NCBI GenBank assembly: GCA_025331435.1
Contig: JAIWNI010000003.1
Location: 248,001-312,000 of the forward strand
From: Choanephora cucurbitarum
Taxonomy: Eukaryota > Mucoromycota > Mucoromycetes > Mucorales > Choanephoraceae
Length of the DNA stretch: 64,000 nucleotides
Direction: 5' to 3'
Shown: positions 32,224 to 45,961 of the stretch, in pieces
Position numbering within the stretch: the first letter of the stretch is position 1
How the letters are laid out: each line of letters opens with the position of its first letter
The notes under the pieces: model-generated
The model's input: only the letters and a program-made list of their open reading frames with translations
Databases searched by the model: none
What the model was told of the DNA's origin: nothing
Made by a program: the position numbers and the translations under genes

Positions 32224-33218
32224 TTATGCAGGCACCATAACCATTCTGGCCCATCCAGGCCAACCAGGCCAAGGGAAGACACCAGGAGGGGTGGGAGGAG
32301 TGGGAGGAGTAGGTGGGACAAAGACACCAGGAGGAGTAGGTGGGGTAGGAGGAGTAGGAGGACTAGGATTAAATGGGAACCATACGCTAGGAGGAAGTGG
32401 GAAAACGCTGGGAGGAGTAGGAGGAGTAGGAGGAGTAGGAGGTACAGCTAATGCTTCGACTACTGTTGAATCTTGCTCTCTACAAAAAGAAAGAATATTA
32501 AAAAAAAAAGCGAGATAGATCGACAACAAATCAACTTACTCAACTGATCTTTTGCTTCCCTTTTTCCCCTTATGCTTATGATGGTGCTTATGATGCCCAT
32601 GATGTTTATGATGCTCTTGGTCTCGAAGTTCAAGGCCAGCTACTAGAGCTTCAGGTTCAGCAGTTAAAGCTTCAAGAGTGGCTGCATCTTGTTCTCTATA
32701 AAAAACTAGAAGTTAGAAAAACAAAATGAAAAGCAACAGTAATGAGTCAACTTACTCAACAGATCTCTTGACAAAAGAAGTTGGGGGAGTAGGTGGTGTA
32801 GGAGGGGTAGGTGGTAAAAAGATGCCACCGCCAAATCCTGGAGGAGTGGGTGGTGTAGGAGGTGTAGGTGGTGCGGTTGGAAAGTAAGGAACAATAGCGA
32901 AACAACGACCGAATCTACATCTAGTTCCTGGAGGGGTTGGGGGAGTTGGAGGGGTTGGAGGAGTAGGTGGAATAAAGCCGCCACCACCAAATCCTGGAGG
33001 GGTAGGAGGAGTTGGAGGAGTAGGAGGAGTAGGAGCGCTATTATGATCAATCCCAATGTTTAGTTCTCTCAAGTTCAAAAAAGCAACCTCTCGTCTTTTA
33101 CTCAATGAAACAAAAGTATGTTTACTTACCCAACTTGTCGTTCGCTAATTACAGAGCCCAAAGTACCTTGAAAGAGGGATACACAAGCTGTAGCAAAGAT
33201 TATTCCAAAAGTTTTCAT
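32224..33218 (-). CDS. Secreted proline-rich repeat precursor with Kex2-type dibasic sites
   Basis: Four exons (33218-33130, 33067-32756, 32695-32540, 32479-32224) give 241 residues. The N-terminus is a signal peptide (MKTFGIIFATACVSLFQG). The chain then has blocks of Pro-Thr-Pro-Pro repeats separated by Gly-rich bits (GFGGGGFI), one two-Cys loop (TRCRFGRCF), a His/Lys-rich segment (HHKHHGHHKHHHKHKGKK) that could bind metals, and a Trp-rich end (WPGWPGWARM). Dibasic KR occurs twice before the same sequence: VKRSVEEQD and SKRSVEEQD, the usual layout of Kex2-processed repeat precursors. In both copies an intron splits the same Glu codon in the same phase. The acceptor of intron 1 is ambiguous (33067 preferred for a 62-bp intron; 33100 would add another KRR site). 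Function unknown: cell-wall, peptide-signal or metal-related roles are possible. Confidence 0.72.
32283..32445. repeat. 9-bp GTAGGAGGA-type minisatellite in exon 4 of the precursor gene
   Basis: Tandem GGAGGAGTA/GGTGGGGTA units on the plus strand encode the Pro-Thr-Pro repeats on the minus strand. Units vary mostly at third codon positions, so the protein repeat is better kept than the DNA repeat. Confidence 0.8.
32779..33040. repeat. 9-bp minisatellite blocks in exon 2 of the precursor gene
   Basis: Four clusters of GGAGGAGTA/GGTGGTGTA-type units, separated by Gly-Phe-Gly codons and one unique segment, encode PTPPTPP blocks. The clusters resemble those in exon 4 and suggest duplication of a whole module. 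Confidence 0.8.
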
Positions 33219-35015
33219 GTTGATGAAAGAGGTGAAGAAAAAAAAACTGAATTAGCGAAAACTACCTTCTTTTTATACTCTTTTTCTTTTCTGCCTTTGC
33301 TTTGTTTATCTGTCAAGCATATTGAGAAAAATAATGAGTATGTTGTAGGGATTGTAAAGTAAAGTTGCTGAGAAAAAGTCGGATTGCAACTGTTGTGTAT
33401 AGTTGAACTATAAAATAACAGGCTACATGTTTAGAGTTAAGAAACAAGAAGTCCTTTTTTCTTGATAAATTGTTGGCCGAGAAAGGTCTTTCTCCTAACA
33501 GTCTGCGTCCTTCCTGGCTTGTTTGGCTTTTATTCAATTGATTGGATCACACTATATCTGTATTGTAAAACTATTCATGTAACAAAACTCTAGTAAGAGT
33601 CTATCCAAGTCAAACAGCATCAAACAACTTTGCAGTCATGTTTGATCACTATTTCTGCTTCTCTGATGTCTTTCCTTTAGTTTTTATCTTGCCTTGGTAA
33701 AGATAAAATCATGAAGGCTGTACCTTCAATTGTTTCTGGATTGAACATTGCATGAAATACCATTAAGCACTGCTTCAATGAAGAAGAAGATGACCTACAG
33801 TTAGCAAGTGTATATCTCATAAGACTATAGCTAGTAAAAAACGCAGCTTTGCAATCTTCCTTTCAAAACATAACAGATATCGCAATCTATCACTTGAAAA
33901 GCAAATCAGCATTGATTTTCGTACTTATATCTTGCTGTCGCATTGGGATGCTTTGTCAGTAAAGGTTTTCTCTCTCTCTCTCTTATATGGAACGTTTAAG
34001 ATACTCAAAGTCAAAAAGATCTCCAGAAATAGTAGAAAGAAGAAAATATCTTATATACTTGCGCCATTGAGTTGTAAGGAGAAACTTGGTTAAGGACAGC
34101 TTTACATATGAATTGAACTGCTACTCGATTGATTCTTTTTTTTTTATCTGTTTACAAGTATCAATTTGCTAAAGTGTTCATTTCTTTCTACCTCAATCAA
34201 AGACAAGTTTGTGTATGCCTTTTTTATATGTATCGTTACTCTGAAAAAAAAAACATATGACAGGAAGAACTAATATTTAAACAAACATTTAACTCTCTTT
34301 AACTGCAACGTCTTTATGTTCAAGAAATTGTTTATGATAAAGAAAGGGTTATCACAGCTTTTTGAGAAAAGCGAATGGTTTACTTCTTTTCTCAATTGAT
34401 ACATTTGATACCATCTTATCAAAGTGCATCCTAATCTTTCGTCATGTTCGAAGACATTGCTATACTGATAATTATAGCCAACTCTAGCATTTAGCACATA
34501 GCTGGAAAGTCAGAGAACTACCATACTCTGGTTTGATGACAGTAAATGATGTATGAAAAACAGGCTTCATCTGAAATCCATCATTTATCGCTGACGAGCA
34601 ACTTAACATCTTTGCTCATCATAACTTCTATGTAGTACATTGCTAGGACCTATTTAGCTGAATCTGCTTCAAGCTCAGAACCCCCACATACTCTCTACCG
34701 ATGCATATAGAACATATTGTCATCGTAAAAACTTATGAAACAAAAGATATTGGGTCATTACTTGAGCTATACAAGTACCTTTTCAATGAAAGAAATCACA
34801 TTTCAGTTGATTGCTTTGTGTTGATGAGGGGAATCGAAAAAAGAAGAAGGCATAATGGCATACTTTAAAGTAAACCGAAACCATGAGCTGTGAATCGTGC
34901 TGAATGAGTTTGTCACTAAAAATAATATTAACGGAGTGTGATGCTTTTAATAATGCTGTTACACAGCGATTAAGCATTTTTCATCTTTTCTTCTAGTTCT
35001 TTATTGACATCAGCA
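33219..35015. other. Intergenic, 1.8 kb (divergent promoter region)
   Basis: Lies between the divergent precursor gene and the PLC-like gene, so it contains both promoters. A CT run lies at about 33971-33983. No gene or RNA seen. Confidence 0.45.
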
Positions 35016-36398
35016 ATGAAAGCTTTGTTAGTTTCGCTGATCGCACTCGGTCTAAGTTCGGTGACAACTGCGCAATATAGTGACGAAGTTAGCGTTGAAG
35101 CAGTAGGAGAATACGATGAGTAAAGCAGATGGTTTAAAACGTGTATTGCTCTTCATTAACATTGTTCAGTTTTGACGTTGGATTCTCTGAAGCTTTAGAA
35201 GGCGCTCCACCCTGTAATGGTTTTCCGGAATACAGAAAGATACCAGTCAATCAAGCATTTTATGTAGGCGCTCATCAAGCTGGTTCTGATGCATTTGAAA
35301 ATGGAAGTCAAACTCGTAATATACTTCAGACACTTGAAGATGGTAAAAAGAAAGAAGGAAAGACATATGTGCGATCTATACTCATTTCTTTTTTCTTGAT
35401 TCAGGTATACGTTTGTTGGATATAAATCTATGCAAAGAGTAAGTAAGAAAAGCGAAAAGTGAAGATCTCATGAATAAACTGTGTTCCTATAGCCAAGAAG
35501 GACAGCTCGTTGTCTGTTCAGATAGTACACCATCTAAAAATACTTTTTCTAATGTTTTGGAACAAGCATTCACATTTGCTAGAAATGAAGTGGAGCAGTT
35601 CTTTGTACTTCACATTAAATCAAAAGACAGTTCAGCAGATGTAAAAGAAATCGAGACAGTGATTGATCAAATATGTGAAATTCATACAAACAAAACACAA
35701 GGTGCTGATGAATTTGCAGCTGGCAAGGTAAATTGCAGACGACGTCAAAAGCTTGGGTAATTTAACATTGCTTAGTGCTCTTTTATCTATACATACAATC
35801 CTGAAAAAGCGCCTTGGAAATCCATGGGTGAAATTGTAAACTATGATCCTGAAATGGCCCAATGGGAAGGTGATGGCGAGCTTGTGGGCGTACGTACTAA
35901 ATTCATGTTGACTTTGGCAGATAATGTTAAGTCAACAGACAACTATACTCCCTCTTATGTAACACCTGTAAGTGAAGCGAAGTTTATCGTTCTCGAGAAC
36001 AGAAGAAAGAAATTAACTGAAATCTGATCAAGGTGTTTTGGAGAAGCGTCACCAACGAAGCAGGATCCCACGAAGAACTCAAGCAGACACTCCATCAGAC
36101 TTGTCGTGTTCCTGGACAGGGTATTGTTTTAGGCCCATTGGATCAACAGGCCTCTACACCTGACTATCTGGAAGATGCTCTGTTAAACAAGGATGCATGC
36201 AATTTCAACGATGCACCTTTAAATACCTATTTTACTGCTATTTTTGTTGACCATTATGAACATCAACTACCTTATCTCAAAGAAATCGAAAGACGTATGA
36301 TGGATGTCAACTACGCCAAATGGACCGGCAATTACAAGACAATGACGCCTTCTTTATTTATCAGCAAGAAGAAAAGAGTTGACCATGATGAGCTTTAG
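35016..36398 (+). CDS. PLC-like phosphodiesterase superfamily protein with signal peptide and HDEL tail
   Basis: Six exons (35016-35119, 35170-35342, 35405-35438, 35493-35727, 35776-35967, 36033-36398) encode 367 residues. A signal peptide (MKALLVSLIALGLSSVTTAQ) leads into the TIM-barrel PLC-X-like fold: CNGFPEYRKIPVNQ, FYVGAHQAGSDAF (first His kept), LEDGIRLLDINLC (Asp kept). The second catalytic block reads LVVCSDS, where relatives have Cys-His-Ser, so the second His is missing and activity is doubtful. The C-terminus is KKKRVDHDEL followed directly by the stop codon: HDEL is the fungal ER-retention signal. The protein is therefore predicted to be soluble in the ER lumen. All introns are 49-65 bp, and the exon phases fit. 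Substrate unknown; family members act on phosphoinositides or GPI-like lipids. Confidence 0.8.
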
Positions 36399-36588
36399 AA
36401 AAATGGGGGATTTAAGGTGTATCTGATACATGAAATAAAGAATATATCAGCAAGATAAAAAACAATGATCGACATGCATTTTTTTTACCTATATCAACAT
36501 GACTTAATCTTTGTGCATGAGCTAAAAGAAAGTGACTTTAGTGAGCAGTCAAGAAAAAAGATTGGTGAGAATATCGTTCTTTTGAAAC

Positions 36589-38139
36589 TTACTTTGTGTT
36601 CGCCATTGTGCCTGACACAGAATGCCTTGAGGACATTTTTCTCTTTGAGCTACATTTAAAACCACTCATTAAGACTCTTTCTCTTATCCGTATGAATATA
36701 AAAAATACGTTACGACAGACATCTCCAGTACGAATAGCGTCTCTCCAATAACTATAAAATTGACCATTGACAATAGTTGCTGTACAAGTATAGCAAGCCC
36801 GTAGACAATGTGAGGGCAAGGTGCCTTCGTCTTCGATTCTGTCATAATAGTCGTCATCATCATCACTTGATTCGCTTGCTTGATTGCCCGTTTGTAGACT
36901 ATAATCAGGCAATCGACGTGTGTTATAAATTTCCATGCCCAGCGATGTCATACGTCGTAAAATGGCTATCAATCATTTGCTTTTGTGTTAGTGCTACATG
37001 TACACCTCTTGAAGACATGTGCCTTTTCTTTTCGCTTACGAGCAGTAAAATAACCGTTATCTAAATCATTAAGGCATACTTTCCAAGCTTCATCCCATGA
37101 AATTTCAGATTCCTCAAGGTATAAGGTGAGAAGGGCTATTTCGCATCGATTTAGGTGACCATCTTCTTTTGATTCAATAATGTCAACAGCATTAGCCCAA
37201 TCAGAAATAGACTCTAACTCTACAAGAAGAGGGAGTGTAAGCCAATAAGCTATTTACATGCTCTACAAAACATGACAGACCATTGAGAATATAGAGTTTG
37301 GCAGCATTTGAACTGTTGCTACAATTCCAATATTCACTACAAGAAACTACACCGCAGAAACTACAACACTGATTGAGAGCAGGTTCATTTCCACCAAATC
37401 CTCTTGCAGGCATGTATTCAGAGCAATAACCACATAATATATGTCCGAATCCATCTTGTTGTTCATCTGTAATAGGAATAGGACATCTATACCCTGTATC
37501 ATTACCTGGAATACATGATCTACAGGGTCTTTTACTGTTGTCATCACTATTGAAAAAAGAAGATAAGCATTTGTTGATGTGCATGTACTACCAATCTAAA
37601 CAAATAAACTAACACACTAGTAAAAGATATATTGATCGTTTGAGGCTGAGAAGTTACACGAATATTAGTTGAAGAGCTCCTTGAGGAGGATGATGGCTTT
37701 GACACCACTGTTGCTGGTGTTGGCGTTTTGGGTTCTGATGAGCTTTCTTCTCCTAGATCTGAGATAATATCAATCAAGTTCTGGAGTGTGAAATTTTTGC
37801 AGTAGGTGTTGGCTTTGCTTCGACAGACAGGACATACAAGAGAATCATCTCTAGAGTTTTTTGGGATATACAGGACACAATTTAGACAGAAACTATGCAA
37901 GCAAGGTATCAATGCTTGTGGCTTATCATAAACATCTTGACACAGTGCTTTGTTTTTCCAAAGATAAATCAGTTTTGTCTATGAAATGCATGTATAACTA
38001 TATACTTTACCGCATGTGAGTTCGTTTTTGATTGCATCCTTTTTTTTTTATAAAGAAAACCGAATGAGCTTCTTCGACTGTATTGAACTGAATAAACAAT
38101 ACTCACTGTAACAGACTGTGTCTTTAGTGAACAAGACAT
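36589..38139 (-). CDS. RING-finger E3 ubiquitin ligase, CHFR-like, without FHA domain
   Basis: A six-exon model (38139-38107, 38038-38011, 37947-37614, 37546-37258, 37217-37040, 36965-36589) gives 412 residues. The RING finger at about residues 18-60 reads CALCQDVY, PCLHSFCLNC and CPVCRSK (C3HC4). After a Ser-rich linker a Cys-rich C-terminal region follows (CRSCIPGN, CGYCSEYMPARGFGGN, CCSFCGVVSCSEYWNC, CYTCTATIVNGQFYSYW), as in human CHFR and its relatives, which act in mitotic checkpoints. The N-terminal FHA domain of CHFR is absent here, as the RING begins almost at the first residue. Weak points are the donor of intron 3 (GTTAGT), the chosen ATG, which lies in a very short exon, and the extreme C-terminus. 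Confidence 0.68.
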
Positions 38140-39530
38140 TGGTCAATGAATCAAAGGAAAGAAAAGAAGTGAGATAAGAAAAAGAAAAAGACACTTTATC
38201 GGATCACCATCCGTTTCTCACCACCTTAATTTTTTTTTTTGCTTTGCAAATTTAAGCTTATTTTTTTATTGGTCAATGCTACCTTCTGTATCACACAAAG
38301 TTTTGCTCAACTTGATTTGCTAGACCACATTTACATCTAAACTTTATTAAACACTGGATCAGCTGTTTTTTATTTTGGGTATGGCTTTGTAGAATGGATT
38401 CAACTAGTGTATGCTTTTAAGTGGTCAATGTTACATAGGAAAACAAATGAAATACTTTTTGGCAACTGTTTAATTGTATCTCTTAGAATTCGTGTCAATC
38501 TTCAACTATGAATCAGTAGCCCAAAATTTCTCAGTAGAAGCCGAGTTTCTGTGTAAGCATCAACTTATCTTCCACTCTACAAAGCGTTATTGGCATTGAA
38601 TATTACCATGTCTCAGCTTCAAGGTGACGACATGTCTTTTGTGATGCTTCGCCTACTTTAGACCGTTGTACCAGAGCTTATAGTTGTGAAAAGAAAGGAC
38701 AGGCCTGCTTAAGCAAACTCTTGTTCTTCGATTATGCTGAGTCAACTAAAACCACAAACTCTTTTTTTGAATATTAGACATTGCTCTAGTTCATCAGTCA
38801 AATGTATCACTCACAATAACTTATTAGCATCTGAGATGCAAGCCATTGGCTATCCTTCTTTGCTTGAGATATTGATACATCATTACTATATGAGCAACAT
38901 CTCTGCTTATTCACAAACCTTTATCTTCCAGAAATAAGGATGATGTGAATTTAAACTTTTGAAGATATCAATGGATACAAATAGGCCTAACTGTTATTCA
39001 ATATTTATATCCAATTGTATATCAACTCAAAATGTTCTGTATAGGTTGTACTTGAACATTGGCAACACCTTGACCATGTTTTGATAGATGGCCTCTTTTG
39101 CTAGAAGTTTGAAAGACTTTTCAGTAAATTGTTTCATCGTTTTAGGAGACTGGTCATCAGAAATTCTCTCCTACTTTTCCACCTATAAATATCTTTATGT
39201 ATAAGTGCTTTGTAACAATCTATGCCTCTTGGACGCTTCGAGCTTATGAGCAGGTCGAAAGCTTGCTGTTAAAAAATGACTGAAAGAACAAGCAACAATA
39301 AAGAAAAAGGACTGCTCAGGACAAACGATTGTCGTTACTTTAAACTAAGCTGCTACACTTTCTTCTCCCTTCATTCAATATATACCAATAGGAATACATA
39401 AAAATTGAACAAAAAGAGAGAAGCAAGAAATAAATTAATTGACTGTTACTCCTAACTGTCAGAATCAAACCATGTTTTATTTTATTTGCTTGGAAACAGA
39501 TATAAACAACAGAAAAAAAAACAAAAGGGA
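38140..39530. other. Intergenic, 1.4 kb
   Basis: Upstream region of the RING gene and downstream region of the PKA gene. AT-rich, no domain in any frame, no RNA gene recognised. Confidence 0.45.
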
Positions 39531-41332
<1,802 letters not shown>

Positions 41333-44055
41333 AAGTTCGGTAGTCTCACTGATTGATAGTTAAGAAAAAGAAGTTGCTTTAGAAAGATTAGATATTAGGA
41401 GAAAGGAAGAAAAGAAATAAAGAAAAAACAAAAGAAAAGAGGAAAGGGAGAAGAGCAAGGAGAATAAGAAAGGGAGAAAGAACACGAATGTATATAAATT
41501 TACATTTCCGTACACAATGATCGGGAATACAGTTGTTTACAACTTCAATTGGTGAGACTCTCTTCTACTGGTTTTTTTAGTAGTAATTGAATTTGTTTTA
41601 AAATGAGTTTCATTTTTATTGCATATATGGGACTCCGAAAAAGAAAAATAATAACAATAGTTTCTAGGGCACAAAAGAAGTTCAGTTTTGTGCTCTTTTT
41701 TTGTAAGTATTTAATGAACTCTGAATGTATGACAAGGTACGAACTCTATTTCCTCTGTGATTCCTACTGAACTACATTTGTTGAACAAGCTCCAAAGAAT
41801 TTACAACTGGAATTTTGCTTGCATTTATAGAAAGATAGATTACTTTTGTTTCAGCAGCTTTGTTCTGTATAGGCCCTGCTTTCTGTGGATATGTATGCAA
41901 TGGTAGACAAGTAAATCTATTATTAATAAATGAAATGTCGGAAAGCATTATTTATTACTCGCCATAACAACCTATACGGTACATGTCATTTAAAGAATTG
42001 TGTGTTACCATGTATCAAGAGTCAAGGGTTGTTCCGTTGCTTAAATAGAGCATGCAGCTCAAAAGAAAAATGACTTGAATAAACGTTATAAACCTGTTAA
42101 AACAGATATCGCTTCTTAGTTCTCTTAAATCCTTTCTTGAGTATCTCTAATCATATACACAATTTGTTTTAGTGCTTTCTGTTATTTCTCTCACACTAGA
42201 AGACCGCTTTGCGCTAAAAAAAAAGGTTACTTAGCGAGTACAACTATCCCTTTTTCTCTTCATGTTTGATTTAACAACAAGATGCCAAAAGACGCTCAAT
42301 GTCCGTTTATTAAGTAAAGTAAACACGGAACCTTACTGAGTTAGATAGTCTGCAGCTCGTTGTTAAAGCACTGATTATGCATATTCTTCATTCTTCTTTA
42401 CATTCAGACACCATCAATGTACTGCAAATAATGAATAGCTTCTAATTTTCAATTCAAGCAACAGAAAGAATTGCTCCTTTTGCATTTGCAGGAAAAAGAC
42501 AGAAACTACTTATCTCATTGTCGTTGTTTTGCAGGCCCCTGCGCTTTAAGAAGCAAACGATGTTTAAAGAAAGAGAGAATAATCTAAACCTTGTTTCTTG
42601 GCTTAAATAATGCAAGAGGAAAAAAAGCTTATTTTTGTTACACATACACTATGATGCCATATATCCTTTACATAAAGTTACACTATTTCCTAGAGATTGT
42701 ACAACTGTGTGATTTTTCAAAAAGAGATTTTCTGTTGGAATTTGAGGTCAAATGGCTGGAGAGTTTAACTGCAAGAAAATACCATTTTTTCTTTCTTGAA
42801 AACAGTCGAAATTATGCTGCTTATATCTAAGGAAGGACCTTGGGTTTTAATCTTTTTCTTCTCAAAGGATAGATGTTTTACAAGATAAACAACTTTATTT
42901 CTCAGATAATAGACAGGGCTCCCGCATATGATAAATCGAAGGCTATAGAAAAACCCAAGAACCTGGTTCTGTTTCTGACACATACAAAAGATGTTACCTA
43001 GAAAAAAAAAACCTAAATACTTTTCAGATCGATTTACCCAGAAAACATCATGAAAAGAATACCTTTGTTTTATAGTCTATCTGCAATGTTACTCGATTTG
43101 ACATGACATCCATCTGCTTATGCATAATTTTATGCAGTTGAGTAAGTTATGCATCTATCAATTCTTAATTGCTTTCAGCAGAACTTCTCTTTTTCAACAC
43201 GGAGATTACTAAACATGCACAACAAGAATAAACAGACGAACCATCCGACGACGCTTTATGCTTATCAAGTAATAAATCCATATACATTCGCTGATTACTC
43301 TCTTAACCTAGATAAAGTTATGATTGCAATCGTACTTTCGTCTAAAACCATAGCTCGTTTGACATACAAAAGTTACAATCCCATAAACACATAAACGACG
43401 CAACAGTGTATCTAATATGATAAATCAAGAAAGTGCCTAACCCATTAGTTGACGATAAGTCTAATTTCCACTATCAAACATGGTATTATTACAGTGCCTT
43501 TTGTTCTAAAACAACTGTCAAACTTATATCACACCAGTTAACTCAGAGGAGGAGCGATTCAAACTTCTACTTCCCTCAACTCGTTTCCTCAGGAGAAAAT
43601 TACGCTGGAAAATAAAGTCGCTCCTCTCTGAATCAACCTGTGTCAAACGTGTAGTTGGAAAAGGATAGGCAGGAGCAAATGGTGTATGCCAAGATCTCTA
43701 TTTAGCTTTGGCACATATAGACTAAGGTAGTTGCAGTGTTCCTGTACCAATGCAAGACACCAAAAGAGCTTTTCTATAGGGTTTCCTTTTGCTGGTAAAT
43801 AAACACTAGTCTTTGTTCTTGCTCTATGTGTTTGTTCAACACCGGTTCCTTGAATAATACCCTTAGTTCTATAAACACTTATGTATCAATGCATACCTTA
43901 ACAAATATAGCATGTATAAAGACAGATAATAATTAAAAGGTTGTATTAAGAATATTAAATTTTAACAGAGTGGAATTAAACAAAAGAAGAAGATGAAAAG
44001 GAAAAGGGGGGGGGGCGGGAGGGAATCAGTGCAAATTGGAAAGAAGACACTTTTC
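41333..44055. other. Gene-poor stretch, 2.7 kb
   Basis: Holds the PKA promoter at its left end (purine-rich GA-type tract at about 41358-41480) and the 3' flank of LCB3 at its right end, with a run of ten G followed by CGGGAGGG at about 44006-44023. Frames at 42591-42830, 43149-43394 and 43433-43615 show no domain. No RNA gene recognised. Confidence 0.45.
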
Positions 44056-45961
44056 TTAAATAGCTACTTTGTCAGATACAAAATAGAATAATACAGGAAC
44101 AACATAGACAGCAATAAAACCAATACCTAGTCATATAAGAGCATTAAACAACCCATCCAATCAAACAAACAGTTCTCTTTTACCTGCATAGACAATAAGC
44201 TTTGTTACAATATCTACATCATATCGAAGAGGTGCATCCTCAATGATCAAGAGCGAGGTAGGATCAAATGTTTCTTTCTCTTTTGTCTGACATGGTTGAT
44301 CTGATCCACCACGATAAGACAGCTGGCTCTGTTGTTGAGCCTGTGCTTCTCGTAAATCAATGGCAGATTGAATACCAACATGTTCATTATCATCCATGTT
44401 ACTGGACATAGACTGGAAATCCAAGACAGAAGGAACAGGATGAATACTTTCTCTTCTTAAACTCTTGTAGGTTCTAATCAAACATTCATCAGTATAAGGC
44501 ATGCTATCCATTCGTCTTCTTTTACCTAGCACCAATTTCGAATTTACGATGAGGAAGATTGAAAGCACGATAGATAGGTGGTAAAATAGAATAACATACT
44601 TTCTTACAGGCAATACGCCATAAGAACAAACAAGCTACGCCCAACACAAGTTTGAATAGTAGCAACAAGGCAGCAAAAAGACTCATCTGAGAAGAAATGA
44701 CTGAAGAAGACAATCCTGTGTAACATATATCTGTGTGGTGACACAGCCAACTGCCTGGCATAAGTCCAATCAAGACACCTGTAAAACAAACACTAAGGAA
44801 AGCAATATCAATACATATATGCATAGATAGGCTTGATCTTTCTTAGTTTACCTGTCTTCGAAACAAGGACATCGCTCCATAGGATCAGGACTAATACAAA
44901 GTTGTTACATTTCTCTTTCTCAAGCAAAGAAAGACGATATCACTTACTGAACAGACACAAGCATCAAACAGATGGGAATACCGAGAAAAACTAAGCCCGG
45001 AAATGACATAAATAAACAGAGGCTTTTTTTTTGGGTTGCATAAACTTACTCCAATAAGAATCACTGGTAAACAAAGCATTAAACTGATCTTTAAAAGTCC
45101 ATTGAAACCAATAGACAACATATGCCAATAGGGTGCCACCAATACAATCTACCACTCATCCTTCAATACAACTAGTCTTCTTGACACTATCTTTCTTTCT
45201 TATACCTGTAACTGTATGCATTCCACAATAGACTCTGCCAAAGACAACACTGACAGCATAAAAAGCACAACCAATGACAGTGATAAGACGGGCAGGTGAA
45301 TCAGAAGGTAGTTTTTCACATGCAATAGAGATCAAAAACAAAGCTACTGAAATTGAATTTGTTGAGTGAGTTGAAGGAAAGCCATATTCTAATGCCACTG
45401 AAGGTGACATGGTCAGTCGATGAACTGGTGGAGAAAGGGGTCGAGGAAGGCACAAGAAGTCCTTTTTTTTTTAGAGATATTAACATCCTGTAGAATCCAT
45501 TTTACACCATTTTTACCTTGACAAAACCAGACCAAAATACACCTGAGGCTGTTAAGAAAGCCACACTATCCCACACATCAATAAACAAACTCATACATCT
45601 TTCATCTTCAACTTACTTTCTTCCTAATTCTTCATTGCCAAACCAAATGAGAATAGGTAAGAATATCATAAAGAAAGTATGTGTGCCTAAATTAGCTGTC
45701 CAGACAAAGTATTGATCAAGACCTGGTGTACGTATGTTTTTCTGTGTGTGTATAAATATATTATCAGATCTAACATCGTAAAGCTTATTTTAAACATTCT
45801 ACCTGCATAGAAGCCAAAATAGGTGTTTCATGTCTTATAAAAGGAATCAAAAGTGCTCTTAGACTAGCTCTCCAGCCTTCAAAGGCTTTATTGTATAGAC
45901 GATCGTCATGAGTACCGGCATCTACATTAGACTCTATTGTCTTGAAGGTCTTTCTTGCCAT
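44056..45961 (-). CDS. LCB3: Sphingoid long-chain-base-1-phosphate phosphatase (Lcb3/SPP type, PAP2 family)
   Basis: Ten exons (45961-45803, 45741-45617, 45565-45517, 45461-45206, 45148-45050, 44990-44948, 44890-44852, 44792-44526, 44473-44184, 44126-44056) give 465 residues. Phosphatase motifs: KDFLCLPRPLSPPVHRLT (K-x6-RP), EYGFPSTHSTNSISVALF (PSGH-like, here PSTH) and VFGRVYCGMHTVTDCIGG (SR-x5-H-x3-D type). Nearby, TPGLDQYFVWTANLGTHTFF and HPDPMERCPCFEDS also match yeast Lcb3/Ysr3 and animal SPP1. The ER-membrane enzyme removes phosphate from dihydrosphingosine- and phytosphingosine-1-phosphate, feeding bases back into ceramide synthesis. The C-terminal part has further membrane segments and a low-complexity loop. 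Introns are about 50-100 bp, and all ten exon phases agree. Confidence 0.93.

Noticed and set aside
32200..32518. Gly-Val-rich plus-strand frames over the proline-rich gene
   Set aside because: They come from the GTAGGAGGA repeats read on the wrong strand. The minus strand has a signal peptide, consistent introns and KR sites.
32224..33218. Collagen-like or hydroxyproline-rich wall protein as the only reading
   Set aside because: The repeats are PTP-type rather than Gly-X-Y, and the duplicated KRSVEEQD module points to a processed precursor. Wall location remains possible but is not the preferred reading.
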